Both the position numbers and the translations under genes were made by a program. Shown here in pieces: positions 9,450 to 18,087 of a DNA stretch of 64,000 nucleotides. This DNA is from Gordonia alkanivorans NBRC 16433 (lineage in GTDB: Bacteria; Actinomycetota; Actinomycetes; Mycobacteriales; Mycobacteriaceae): positions 1-64,000 of the forward strand of contig NZ_BACI01000033.1 in assembly GCF_000225505.1 (NCBI RefSeq), in the 5' to 3' direction. Under the pieces are notes generated by a model, which was not told the DNA's origin, searched no databases, and saw only the letters and a list, made by a program, of their open reading frames with translations. Every line of letters begins with the position of its first letter. Position 1 is the first letter of the stretch.

Positions 9450-10562
9450 ATGTCCACCGACTCCATCGCGGACCAGATCAAGTTCGCCTACTGGGTGCCC
9501 AACGTCAGCGGCGGCCTGGTCACCAGCACCATCGAGCAGCGCACCGACTGGGGCTACGACTACAACATCAAGCTCGCCCAGACCGCCGAGAACAACGGCT
9601 TCGAATACGCGCTCTCGCAGGTGCGTTACGAGGCCAGCTACGGCGCCGAATACCAGCACGAGTCGACGAGTTTCAGCCTGGCGCTGCTCCTCGCGACGCA
9701 GCGGCTGAAGGTCATCGCCGCGGTGCACCCCGGCCTGTGGCACCCGGCCGTCCTGGCCAAGCTCGGTGCCACCGCCGACCACCTGTCCAAGGGTCGTTTC
9801 GCCATCAACGTGGTCAGCGGCTGGTTCAAGGACGAGTTCACCCACCTCGGTGAGCCGTGGCTCGAGCACGACGAGCGCTACCGCCGCAGCGGCGAGTTCC
9901 TCGAGGTCATCCGCAAGATCTGGACCGAAGACAATGTCGACTACCGCGGCGACTTCTACCGCATCCACGACTTCACCCTGAAGCCGAAGCCGCTCAACAC
10001 TCCCGAGCGTCCGAACCCGGAGCTCTTCCAGGGCGGCAACTCGACCGCGGCGCGCAACAACGCCGGCCGCTTTGCCGACTGGTACTTCTCCAACGGCAAG
10101 GACTTCGACGGTGTCACCGAGCAGATCGACGACCTGCGTGCCGTCGCCCAGGCGCACAACCGTTCGGTGAAGTTCGGCCTGAACGGCTTCATCATCGCCC
10201 GCGACACCGAGAAGGAAGCCCGCGACACCCTGCGCGAGATCGTCGAGAAGGCGAATCGTCCTGCGGTGGAAGGATTCCGTGATGCTGTGCAGCAGGCCGG
10301 CAACTCGACGGGTGACAAGAAGGGCATGTGGGCGGACTCGACGTTCGAGGATCTCGTCCAGTACAACGACGGCTTCAAGACGCAGCTGATCGGAACCCCG
10401 GAGCAGATCGCCGAGCGCATCGTGGCCTACAAGCGCCTCGGTGTCGACCTCATCCTCGGTGGCTTCCTGCATTTCCAGGAGGAGATCGAGTACTTCGGCG
10501 AGAAGGTGCTCCCGCTCGTGCGCGAACTCGAGGCATCGCAGACTCCCGCAGCAGTGCTGTGA
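9450..10562 (+). CDS. sfnG: Dimethylsulfone monooxygenase SfnG family
   Basis: A 370-residue FMNH2-dependent luciferase-like monooxygenase. The N-terminal FAYWVPNVSGGLVTSTIEQRTDW and the internal INVVSGWFKDEF are characteristic of SfnG, which converts dimethylsulfone to methanesulfinate. The product can then feed SsuD-type desulfonation by the enzyme encoded just upstream. A strong GGAGG lies 7 bp before the ATG. The stop overlaps the SfnB-like gene by 4 bp. Expression is expected under sulfate limitation, but no regulator gene is adjacent. Confidence 0.92.
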   Translation: MSTDSIADQIKFAYWVPNVSGGLVTSTIEQRTDWGYDYNIKLAQTAENNGFEYALSQVRYEASYGAEYQHESTSFSLALLLATQRLKVIAAVHPGLWHPAVLAKLGATADHLSKGRFAINVVSGWFKDEFTHLGEPWLEHDERYRRSGEFLEVIRKIWTEDNVDYRGDFYRIHDFTLKPKPLNTPERPNPELFQGGNSTAARNNAGRFADWYFSNGKDFDGVTEQIDDLRAVAQAHNRSVKFGLNGFIIARDTEKEARDTLREIVEKANRPAVEGFRDAVQQAGNSTGDKKGMWADSTFEDLVQYNDGFKTQLIGTPEQIAERIVAYKRLGVDLILGGFLHFQEEIEYFGEKVLPLVRELEASQTPAAVL

Positions 10563-11806
10563 CAGCTGTCAGTCAGGTCCGACCCGATTCGGCGAGCCGG
10601 ATCGGGTCGACCGCCGAAGCACTGTCCGTGGCACGGGAACTGGCCGCGACATTCGCGACCGACGCCGCCGAGCGTGACCGCGACCGTCGGCTGCCGTACG
10701 CCGAGATCGACCGCCTGTCGGAGTCGGGTCTCCTCGCTCTGACGGTGCCTGCACGGTTCGGTGGACTCGACGTCGCGCCGAGCGTTCTGTCCGAAGTCGT
10801 CTCGATCATCGCCGCCGCCGATCCGAGCATCGCGCAGATCCCGCACAGCCACTTCGTCTACCTCAACCTGGTACGCCTCTCCGCGGGAGAAGCGTTGCAG
10901 GAGAGAATCTTCACCGACGTCCTGGCCGGTGGCCGAGTGGCCAACGCCCAGTCGGAGCGCGGTGGCAAGACCATCGCCGACATCTCGACCCGGCTGACCC
11001 CGGCCGACGGCGACGCCGGCCGGTTCGTCCTCGACGGTGAGAAGTTCTACTGCACGGGTTCGCTGTTCGCGCACACTCTTGCCGTCCTGGCGAAGCTGGA
11101 TGCGCCTGCCGGCGACCTCGCACCGGGCGAGTACGTGGCGTTCCTCCCGGCGGACTCGCCGGGTGTCGAGATCGTCGACGACTGGGATGCCGTGGGGCAG
11201 CGGACCACCGGCTCGGGAACCGTCCGCTTTTCGGGTGTCGAGGTGACCGCGGTCGACCTCGTGCTCCGCGCGTCGGCGACGTCGGCACCCACCGCCTACG
11301 GTGCGTACGCACAGCTGCTGCACGTCGCGATCGACGTCGGTATCGCTCGCGGTGCGCTGACCGAGGCAGTCGAGTTCGTGCGCACCAAGGCCCGTCCGTG
11401 GTTCGAGGCGGGCGTCGACCGTGCCGTCGACGATCCGCTGGTGGTCCAGCGTTTCGGTGAACTCGAGGTCGACGTCGCGACTGCCGAGGCGATGCTCGCC
11501 GCGGCCGGTCGGAAGGTCGACGAGGCGGTGGCCGGTTCGGCCGGTGCGCCGCGTCGGGAACTCGTCGCCGAGGCGTCGATCGCGGTGGCGCGGGCGAAGG
11601 CCGTCGCCGACCGGGTCGCGACGCCGGTGGCGTCCGCGCTGTTCGAGGTCAGCGGAACCCGCAGTGCCGCGGCCGGAACCAGGCTCGATCGGTTCTGGCG
11701 TGACGCGCGGACGCACACGCTGCACGACCCGGTCCGATGGAAGTACCAGCACATCGGTCGCTGGCTTCTCCGCGGAGAGGACCCGCCGCTGCACGGCGTG
11801 ATCTGA
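10559..11806 (+). CDS. SfnB-family acyl-CoA-dehydrogenase-like oxidoreductase
   Basis: A 415-residue protein with the acyl-CoA dehydrogenase fold: helical N-terminal domain, flavin-binding beta domain (GGRVANAQSERGGKT, then LDGEKFYCTGSLFA) and C-terminal helical domain. It belongs to the SfnB branch associated with sulfone and sulfonate use; relatives such as DszC and SfnC are flavin-dependent monooxygenases, so it may oxygenate or desulfurise a sulfur compound instead of dehydrogenating acyl-CoA. GTG at 10559 overlaps the SfnG stop by 4 bp, which strongly supports one operon. Confidence 0.87.
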   Translation: MTAVSQVRPDSASRIGSTAEALSVARELAATFATDAAERDRDRRLPYAEIDRLSESGLLALTVPARFGGLDVAPSVLSEVVSIIAAADPSIAQIPHSHFVYLNLVRLSAGEALQERIFTDVLAGGRVANAQSERGGKTIADISTRLTPADGDAGRFVLDGEKFYCTGSLFAHTLAVLAKLDAPAGDLAPGEYVAFLPADSPGVEIVDDWDAVGQRTTGSGTVRFSGVEVTAVDLVLRASATSAPTAYGAYAQLLHVAIDVGIARGALTEAVEFVRTKARPWFEAGVDRAVDDPLVVQRFGELEVDVATAEAMLAAAGRKVDEAVAGSAGAPRRELVAEASIAVARAKAVADRVATPVASALFEVSGTRSAAAGTRLDRFWRDARTHTLHDPVRWKYQHIGRWLLRGEDPPLHGVI

Positions 11807-11822
11807 ATCCTTCTGAAAGGCA

Positions 11823-11868
11823 ATCGCGTTGCGTTCGCTCCCGTCTTCGGGGCCGAACGCAACGCGAT
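11823..11868. terminator. Hairpin between sfn operon and terD gene
   Basis: A 15-bp perfect stem (11823-11837 with 11854-11868, arm ATCGCGTTGCGTTCG) and a 16-base loop lie between two convergent stops (11806 and 11876), so it probably ends both transcripts. Confidence 0.75.
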
Positions 11869-11875
11869 GCGCGTT

Positions 11876-13066
11876 CTACAGGTACCTGCCCACGTGGGGT
11901 AGCGCCTTCTTGGGGGTCTTGGCGTTGAAGCCGTCACCGATGGCGCGCAGCTTCCATTCGCCGCCCTCGCGGCTGATGACGGCCATCGCGACGGCAGTGA
12001 ACGGCATGCCGCCCTTGAGGGTGTAGCGCGCCAACTCGGCCGAGGTCGTGTTGTCGACGAGCCGGCAGAAGGCGTTGTCGATCTCCTCGAAGGTCTGCCC
12101 GCGGTACGACGTCACAATGAACATCAGCGCGTCGACGGAGGGCGAAACCGATTGCAGCGCAACGTTGATGACCTCATCGTCGCCCTCGCCCGCGCCCGTG
12201 AGGTTGTCGCCGGAGTGCATGATCGACCGGTCGTCGCTCGTGAGGTGCCCGTAGTAGACCGTGTCGACGCACCGGCCTCCGGAGAACATCAGCACCGACG
12301 CGTCGAGGTCGATGGCGCTCGACCGGCCGAACCGGCGGGTCACCGGGTCCCAGCCGAGGCCCATCCGGATGTTGGTGAGCTTGACGCCGCCCTCCTTGCG
12401 GAGCGTGACCTTCTGACCCTTCGTCAGGCTGACCGGACGGTCCTTGCTCAGGCTGATCTCCGGTGCTCGTGGCGGGGGAGTCGGTGCAGGTCGGGGAGTC
12501 GGCGCAGGTGGGGGAGTGACCGGCGGCGAGTAGGCCGGCGCGGCCTGGACGGGGACCGGAGTGGGCTCCTCATCGACGCTCACTCCGTGGTCGCGGACGA
12601 GGTCGGCGAAGCCGCCGGCATAACCCTGCCCGACGGCGCGCACCTTCCAGTCCAGATTGCGGCGGTAGATCTCGAGGGCGATGACAACCGACTCGGAGGT
12701 GAGGCCGGTGACGGTGTAGTCGTAGAGTTCGCGGCCCCCTGCATCGGTGAGCCGCGCGACCGGCGGTGCGAACCGGCCGAAGGTCGAGTTCGTGTCGTCG
12801 AGCGTGATGACGGCCCGGACGGCGTCGATCTCTGCCGGGATCTGATTGGTCGAGATGTGCAGGCGCGCCGGGCCGCTGGGCGACTGTTGCAGCGAGACGC
12901 CAGGGCCGGTGGGCTGGTTGTAGAAGACGAAGTCGTTGTCACTGCGCACGACGCCGCGGTCGGTCACCAGTAGAGCCGATACGTCCGCGGCGGTCGCGAG
13001 GTCGACGGTGACGACGATCTGGGAGGTCGGCAGCGGGCCGTTTTGGCCTTTGGTCAGCGAGGGCAT
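11876..13066 (-). CDS. Two-domain TerD-family protein
   Basis: A 396-residue protein with two TerD domains joined by a Pro/Ala-rich linker (about 185-225). The C-terminal domain is complete, with GLGWDP, the acidic AIDLDASVLMF, HSGDNLTGAGEGDDE and a long strand-rich core, the signature associated with calcium binding. The N-terminal domain has VSALLVTDRGVVRSDNDFVFYNQ and related strands but lacks the acidic HSGDN...DDE block, so it may not bind calcium in the same way. TerD proteins are linked to tellurite resistance and stress or surface functions, not fully understood. The ATG at 13066 (MPSLTKGQ) is likely; 13084 is an alternative. Confidence 0.88.
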   Translation of the reverse strand: MPSLTKGQNGPLPTSQIVVTVDLATAADVSALLVTDRGVVRSDNDFVFYNQPTGPGVSLQQSPSGPARLHISTNQIPAEIDAVRAVITLDDTNSTFGRFAPPVARLTDAGGRELYDYTVTGLTSESVVIALEIYRRNLDWKVRAVGQGYAGGFADLVRDHGVSVDEEPTPVPVQAAPAYSPPVTPPPAPTPRPAPTPPPRAPEISLSKDRPVSLTKGQKVTLRKEGGVKLTNIRMGLGWDPVTRRFGRSSAIDLDASVLMFSGGRCVDTVYYGHLTSDDRSIMHSGDNLTGAGEGDDEVINVALQSVSPSVDALMFIVTSYRGQTFEEIDNAFCRLVDNTTSAELARYTLKGGMPFTAVAMAVISREGGEWKLRAIGDGFNAKTPKKALPHVGRYL

Positions 13067-13179
13067 GGTGCTCAGCGTAGTCACCGGCTCCGACGGCCTC
13101 CGAACGCGATCGTCCGGGTGACAGATGCGATCGACCAGGCGACAGAGAAGTGTCAGTCGGGCTGCTTATGCTGCTGGTC

Positions 13180-14754
13180 ATGACAGGAAGCAGGGTCGGT
13201 ACGCAGTTCGGGCCATATCGTCTCGACGCGTTGCTCGGCCGGGGCGGCATGGGTGAGGTCTATCGCGCCTACGACACCACCAAGGAACGCGTCGTCGCGG
13301 TAAAGCTGCTCAATCCGGGTCTCGCCGACGACGCCATGTACCAGGAGCGATTCCGCCGGGAGTCGCATGCCGCCGCACGTCTCGGCGAACCGCATGTCAT
13401 CCCCATCCACGACTGGGGCGAGATCGACGGCGTGCTCTTCATCGACATGCGCCTGGTCAACGGTGAAGACCTCCGTGCACTGCTCACCCGTGAGACGAGA
13501 CTCGAACCGGCGCGCGCGGTCTCGATCGTCGAGCAGGTGGCGGCAGCGCTCGACGCCGCGCACGCCGACGGGCTGACACACCGGGACGTCAAGCCGGAGA
13601 ACGTCCTCGTCGACGCGAACGACTTCGCCTATCTCGTCGACTTCGGCATCGCCTACGGCGCCGACGACACCCACCTGACGCAGACCGGTACCGCCGTCGG
13701 CTCGATCGCGTACATGGCGCCCGAGCTGTTCGACGCGGCATCACCGGGGCCCGGGACCGACATCTACGGCCTCACCTGTGTGCTGTTCGAGTGCCTCACC
13801 GGCCAGGTGCCCCACCCGGCGAAGACCGTGAGTGCCGCGATCAAGGCCGCGGTGCTGTCGCCCCCGCCCGCGCCGAGTTCGGTCAACGCCGACGTCCCCG
13901 CGGCGATGGACGCGGTGATCCGCAAAGGTCTCTCCGCCGAACCGTCCGAGCGTTTCCGGTCGGCGCGGGAACTGGCCGCGGCCGCCCGCGCGGCGCTGGC
14001 CGGTGTCTCGCTCGAGAAGACGCCGGCAGACCCGGCGACCAGCATCATCAAGGCACCCCACACCGTCATCGCACCCGTCGAATCGGCCCACGAACCGACG
14101 CAGGTCCGCCAGACGACCGGCCCCGAGAACGCCCCCGGAACCCGGCAGATGTCCGGTCCGCAGACCTTCTGCGAGTCGCAGCAGATCGCGGCTCCGCCGT
14201 ATTATTCAGGGCCCCAGCCGTATTCAGGGCCCCAGCAGTATTCGGGACCCCAGCAGTATCCGTCCGCCTACGGGCCACCGCCCGGTTATCCGCCTTATCC
14301 GCAACCGGGGCGCCGGCGTTCGGCCGCCATACCGATCCTCCTCGGGCTGATCGCGATCGTCCTCGTGGGCATCGCCGTCGTCGTGGGAATCCTGCTCGCG
14401 GGCTCGGGTGGCGACAGTTCGGAGCAAGCCGTCGACCCGACCACCCCGACGGTCACCGAGACGGTCGCCCCGCCGACCGTCGAGAACGCACCCCAGGGGC
14501 CCCGTGCCCCGGCGGCGCCACCGCCTGGGTCCGCGCCGTGCGACGGGACGGTCGGAGTGGGGACGTCGGTGACCAGCTGCCCGTTCGCCTTCGCGGTCCG
14601 GGACGCGTACTTCCTCGCGGGACAGGACCGGTCCCCGCGGGTGGTGACCGCGGCGAGTCCGGTCACCGGTCAGTCGTATTCGATGAGCTGCGTCCCCGAG
14701 GGTGCGATCGTCACGTGCCGCGGCGGGAACGACGCGGTGGTGCACATCTACTGA
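13180..14754 (+). CDS. Transmembrane Ser/Thr protein kinase (Hanks type)
   Basis: A 524-residue membrane kinase. The kinase domain has the glycine loop LGRGGMG (19-25), the ATP lysine K42 in VAVKLL, the catalytic HRDVKPEN (D136) and DFG (154-156). A Pro/Gln/Tyr-rich juxtamembrane linker contains three tandem YSGPQ repeats. One transmembrane helix follows (about 386-406), then an extracellular domain with four cysteines, probably two disulfides. No PASTA repeats are present, so it differs from PknB. Start chosen at 13180 (MTGSRVG) over 13150. It overlaps the next gene by 1 bp, suggesting that the lipoprotein is made with the kinase. Confidence 0.92.
   Translation: MTGSRVGTQFGPYRLDALLGRGGMGEVYRAYDTTKERVVAVKLLNPGLADDAMYQERFRRESHAAARLGEPHVIPIHDWGEIDGVLFIDMRLVNGEDLRALLTRETRLEPARAVSIVEQVAAALDAAHADGLTHRDVKPENVLVDANDFAYLVDFGIAYGADDTHLTQTGTAVGSIAYMAPELFDAASPGPGTDIYGLTCVLFECLTGQVPHPAKTVSAAIKAAVLSPPPAPSSVNADVPAAMDAVIRKGLSAEPSERFRSARELAAAARAALAGVSLEKTPADPATSIIKAPHTVIAPVESAHEPTQVRQTTGPENAPGTRQMSGPQTFCESQQIAAPPYYSGPQPYSGPQQYSGPQQYPSAYGPPPGYPPYPQPGRRRSAAIPILLGLIAIVLVGIAVVVGILLAGSGGDSSEQAVDPTTPTVTETVAPPTVENAPQGPRAPAAPPPGSAPCDGTVGVGTSVTSCPFAFAVRDAYFLAGQDRSPRVVTAASPVTGQSYSMSCVPEGAIVTCRGGNDAVVHIY
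14203..14256 (+). repeat. Three tandem 18-bp units inside the kinase gene
   Basis: Consecutive 18-bp units (14203-14220, 14221-14238, 14239-14256) based on TATTCAGGGCCCCAGCAG encode YSGPQ(P/Q) three times in the juxtamembrane linker. The first two differ at only two bases, so the number of units may vary among strains. Confidence 0.8.
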
Positions 14755-15662
14755 TGACGACTTCACAGCGGATGAAGTTCGTGGCGATGGCCCTCGGTTG
14801 TGTCGTGGCCGTGGCCGCCGGGTGCACGACCCCCGCCGATCCGGCTCCGATCAGTCCGGTCACCGTGACCGTGACCTCTACACCGTCGGTGCCGCAGACA
14901 CCGTCGACCTCCGTCGGGGCGCCGTCGGGTTCTGCGTCGTACGGCGCGCTCGCCGCGAGCTTCCGGAAGGTCGCGTCGTCGACCGGGCTGACCGTCGGCA
15001 TCGCGGTCGCGCCGGTAGGTGGCGATGCGGTCCCCGCGCTGACCCTGGGGGACACCACCCCTCGGGTTGCGTGGTCGACCATCAAGGTGCCGCTTGCGGT
15101 CGCCGCCGAACGTCAGAACGGGCCGATCCCCGCCGCCTCTGCAGCGATCATCAACTCCGACAACGGCTCCGCCGAGGCGCTGTGGTCCTCGCTGGGCGGC
15201 GGCCAGGCGGCAGCCGACGCGGTCACCGCTGTTCTGCGGGACGGTGGTGACACCACCACGGTCGTCCCCGCGACGCCACGCCGGCCGGGATACACGATCT
15301 TCGGGCAGACGATCTGGGCACTGCCCGACGCCGCGACCTTCACCGCACACCTCCCATGCCTCGGCGGTGCGCGGTCGGTGGTCACCCTCATGGGGGAGGT
15401 CGCCGGAAACCAGCAATGGGGTGTCGAGGTCATGCAGGCGCCTCGGGCCACCGCCGTGAAGGGCGGCTGGGGCCCGGGGATGTCGGAGGGTTACCTCGTG
15501 CGACAGATCGGCCTGTTCACCTACCGCGACGGTCAGCGGACCGCGGTGGCGATGAGCGCGGTCGGCGGATCGATGACCGCGGGGATCGCGGCACTGGATG
15601 CGGTGGCCGGCTGGCTCGACGCCAACATGACCCGGTTGCCGCGCGGCCGCTGCAGCGCCTGA
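14754..15662 (+). CDS. Lipoprotein with beta-lactamase / penicillin-binding fold
   Basis: A 302-residue predicted lipoprotein: signal peptide with lipobox VAAGC (Cys about residue 21), a Thr/Pro/Ser-rich spacer, then a serine-hydrolase domain resembling class A beta-lactamase. Motifs occur in the right order: STIK (SxxK), SDN, and KGGWG in place of KTG. The usual second glutamate motif is not evident. Two conserved cysteines (in HLPCLGG and GRC near the C-terminus) could form a disulfide. It may be a DD-peptidase-like or inactive cell-wall protein; resistance to beta-lactams should not be assumed. It starts within the kinase stop and has a paralogue immediately downstream. Confidence 0.78.
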   Translation: MTTSQRMKFVAMALGCVVAVAAGCTTPADPAPISPVTVTVTSTPSVPQTPSTSVGAPSGSASYGALAASFRKVASSTGLTVGIAVAPVGGDAVPALTLGDTTPRVAWSTIKVPLAVAAERQNGPIPAASAAIINSDNGSAEALWSSLGGGQAAADAVTAVLRDGGDTTTVVPATPRRPGYTIFGQTIWALPDAATFTAHLPCLGGARSVVTLMGEVAGNQQWGVEVMQAPRATAVKGGWGPGMSEGYLVRQIGLFTYRDGQRTAVAMSAVGGSMTAGIAALDAVAGWLDANMTRLPRGRCSA

Positions 15663-15766
15663 CGGAGGTTCCCGGTCGCGACAAGGTCCCGATTGGGTAT
15701 ACGAGCTGGTCACCCGTCCAACGGTCGCAGTAGTCTTCTGTTTCTAAAGTGACTCAGGAGAATATT

Positions 15767-16657
15767 GTGAACGTTGTGACTCGGTGCGCGTTGGTCATCG
15801 GAGCCTTGATGATGTCCGTCGTCGTCGGAACCGGGAGCGTGAACGCGGTCCCGCTCCCAGCGCTCCCGCCGCTGCCCGAACCGTTTGCATCCTGGTTCAC
15901 CCCGCCGGAGCCGGTCGAGAAGAAGCTGGCCAAGAGCTACGCCGCACTCCAGAAGTCGATGAAGAAGTCGCTCCCCGGACAGCTCGGCGTCGCGATCGCG
16001 CCGATCGGCGGCGACCAGGTCATCTCGCTGGGATCGCTCAAGGCGGGGCGGGCGTGGTCGACGATGAAGGTGCCGGTCTCGCTGGCGGCCCAACGCAAGC
16101 GGGGGCCGGCCGTCGCGGTGATGGAGAGCAAGGCGATCACCTTCTCCGACAACGACGCCGCGGGTGAGCTGTGGGGTGCGCTCGGCGGTGGTCACGCCTC
16201 CGTCGACGCCGTGACCGCGGTGCTCCGCGAAGGGCATGACACCCGGACGCACGTCTCGTCGGAGGTCGACACCCCGGCGTCGTTCCCGGGTTACACCTCG
16301 TGGGCGCTGCGTGATCAAGCGCTGTTCGGTGCGCACCTGCCGTGTCTTTCCGATAGCGAGAACATCATCCGCCTCATGAGTGACGTCGCCCCGAATCAGC
16401 AGTGGGGCATCGCCAAGGTCGGCCGGAACAAGGGAGCGGTGACCGCAGTCAAGGGTGGCTGGGGACCGGCCACGTCGAAGTCCGGCGCCCACCTCGTGCG
16501 CCAACTCGGCGTCATCAGCACGGTCGATGGTCAGGTCGCGGTGTCGATGGCGGCGATCGCGCGCAGCGGATCGTTCACCGACGGCACCAAGATGCTCACT
16601 CGATTGGGCAACTGGCTCGGCAAGAACCTGACCGAGCTGCCCAAGGGACGGTGCTGA
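15767..16657 (+). CDS. Secreted paralogue of the beta-lactamase-fold lipoprotein
   Basis: A 296-residue exported protein with a classical signal peptide (hydrophobic stretch, then cleavage near VNA-VP) but no lipobox. The mature part parallels its upstream neighbour along its length: STMK, SDND, HLPCL, NQQWGI, VKGGWGP and a C-terminal GRC. The pair therefore arose by tandem duplication, one member anchored as a lipoprotein and one free or periplasmic. The GTG at 15767 is chosen because AGGAG ends 6 bp before it. Catalytic activity is unknown because the KTG triad is KGG here too. Confidence 0.78.
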   Translation: MNVVTRCALVIGALMMSVVVGTGSVNAVPLPALPPLPEPFASWFTPPEPVEKKLAKSYAALQKSMKKSLPGQLGVAIAPIGGDQVISLGSLKAGRAWSTMKVPVSLAAQRKRGPAVAVMESKAITFSDNDAAGELWGALGGGHASVDAVTAVLREGHDTRTHVSSEVDTPASFPGYTSWALRDQALFGAHLPCLSDSENIIRLMSDVAPNQQWGIAKVGRNKGAVTAVKGGWGPATSKSGAHLVRQLGVISTVDGQVAVSMAAIARSGSFTDGTKMLTRLGNWLGKNLTELPKGRC

Positions 16658-16669
16658 GCGGTCGGAGTT

Positions 16670-17998
16670 TCAGCTCGCGTGCGCGGGTGCGGCTGACGGT
16701 GTGCCCGCCGGCCGGCACAGGGCTGCGGCGATCGCGGTTGTCAGCGGCACCGACAGGGCGATGGCGATGCCGCCGACGAAGGATCGGGCCAGCTCGACGG
16801 CCACCACGTCGGTGGTGAGCAGACCGCCGAGCGGCTGCTGGGCCACCGAGAAGAGCAGCATCAGTGGCAGGGCGCTGCCGGCGTAGGCGAAGACCAGTGT
16901 GTAGACGGTGCTCGCGATGTGGTCGCGGCCGACGCGCATCGCGGCCTTGAACGTCGCGAGTCGGGTGGGTTCACCGGCGGCGGCCAGCTCGAATGCCGCC
17001 GACGCCTGCGTGATGGTGACGTCGTTGAGGACACCGAGGGTTCCGATGATGAACCCGGCCAGCAGGAGGCCGCTGACCGAGATGTTGCCTGAATAGACCT
17101 GCAGGTTGGTGGTCTGGTCGCCGGACAGTCCGGTCAGGTTCATCGTCTCGATGGCGAGCCAGCTCAGCAGGCCTGCCATCAGCAGCGAGGTCAGCGTGCC
17201 CAGCAGGGCCGAACTCGTGCGGAGGCTGACGCCGTGAGCGAGGTAGAGCACGACGAACAGGATCACCGCCGACGACACCACGGCGACCGCGACCGGGGAG
17301 GAACCGTCGAGGATGGCGGGCAGGGTGAACCCGCCGAGGACGATGAAGGCGAAGGCGAGACCGATGATCGACCGGAACCCACGCCACGCGGCGACCAGGA
17401 CGATCGCCGCGATGAACAGGATCGCCCAGATGATCGTGGCGGTGCCGCGCTGGAAGTCGAAGAACGTGTACCGGTTGCCCTCCGGGCCGGGGACCGTGGA
17501 CAGTCGGATCGCGTCGCCGACGTGCAGCGTGGGCTGACCGGCCTGGGGTTCGTCGAGAGAACCCGGTACGGGCGCGCCCTCGGGACCCGGTTCGGCGCCG
17601 GACTGCGCGCGCTTCGTCGGGATCTCCAGCACGGTGTACCGGCCCTCGACCTCGCCGGAGTCGAAGCGCACCGCATTGAGGATGCAGGGACCGCCGGCGA
17701 CCGGGTTGACGGGGATGTCGGCGGTCTCGAGGACCGAGCCCGCCGCCGGGTTCAGGCAGTTGGCGCGGAACTGGTCGACGACCTCGCCGTTGACCGTCTG
17801 GATCGACCCGCCGTCGGCCGACCGGAACTGGGTGGGCACCGGATGTTCGGAATCCGACGGCCACAGGACGATCATGCCGATGGTCACGGCCACCGCGGTG
17901 ACCGCCAGTGTCCCGATGACCAGCCACCGGGCGAACGGGGACAGCATGTGGGAGATGTCGGTCAGCGAGTGCGGGTGACCGTGATGTTTGCGCTCCAC
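16670..17998 (-). CDS. YibE/F-family membrane protein
   Basis: A 442-residue integral membrane protein of the YibE/F family. An N-terminal His-containing tail precedes the first helix (about 25-45); a soluble extracytoplasmic region of about 120 residues carries two cysteines; then about seven to eight hydrophobic segments follow, including the conserved GTLGVLNDVTITQASAAFEL and the C-terminal SVPLTTAIAA. No transport substrate has been established for the family. GTG start at 17998. It is convergent with the secreted paralogue gene, only 12 bp apart. Confidence 0.85.
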   Translation of the reverse strand: MERKHHGHPHSLTDISHMLSPFARWLVIGTLAVTAVAVTIGMIVLWPSDSEHPVPTQFRSADGGSIQTVNGEVVDQFRANCLNPAAGSVLETADIPVNPVAGGPCILNAVRFDSGEVEGRYTVLEIPTKRAQSGAEPGPEGAPVPGSLDEPQAGQPTLHVGDAIRLSTVPGPEGNRYTFFDFQRGTATIIWAILFIAAIVLVAAWRGFRSIIGLAFAFIVLGGFTLPAILDGSSPVAVAVVSSAVILFVVLYLAHGVSLRTSSALLGTLTSLLMAGLLSWLAIETMNLTGLSGDQTTNLQVYSGNISVSGLLLAGFIIGTLGVLNDVTITQASAAFELAAAGEPTRLATFKAAMRVGRDHIASTVYTLVFAYAGSALPLMLLFSVAQQPLGGLLTTDVVAVELARSFVGGIAIALSVPLTTAIAAALCRPAGTPSAAPAHAS

Positions 17999-18018
17999 GC
18001 CGGTGAGCCTATGCGCAA

Positions 18019-18049
18019 GCGCCCGGATCGCGGTATGCGACCCGGGCGC
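18019..18049 (-). terminator. Possible terminator after the metQ-like gene
   Basis: GCGCCCGG (18019-18026) pairs with CCGGGCGC (18042-18049), with a partly paired interior. It lies 39 bp beyond the minus-strand stop at 18088, at the end of the methionine-transport operon. Imperfect stem and no T-run. Confidence 0.45.
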
Positions 18050-18087
18050 CCGGCGGCGGTGCGGGGAAACCCGTCACAGATCGTGAC

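Noticed and set aside
8162-9481. 439-codon minus-strand frame opposite the SsuD-family gene
   Set aside because: Shadow of a clear luciferase-like monooxygenase gene.
14754-16657. Pair of beta-lactamase resistance genes
   Set aside because: KTG is replaced by KGG and the usual catalytic glutamate is not evident, so penicillin hydrolysis is not supported.
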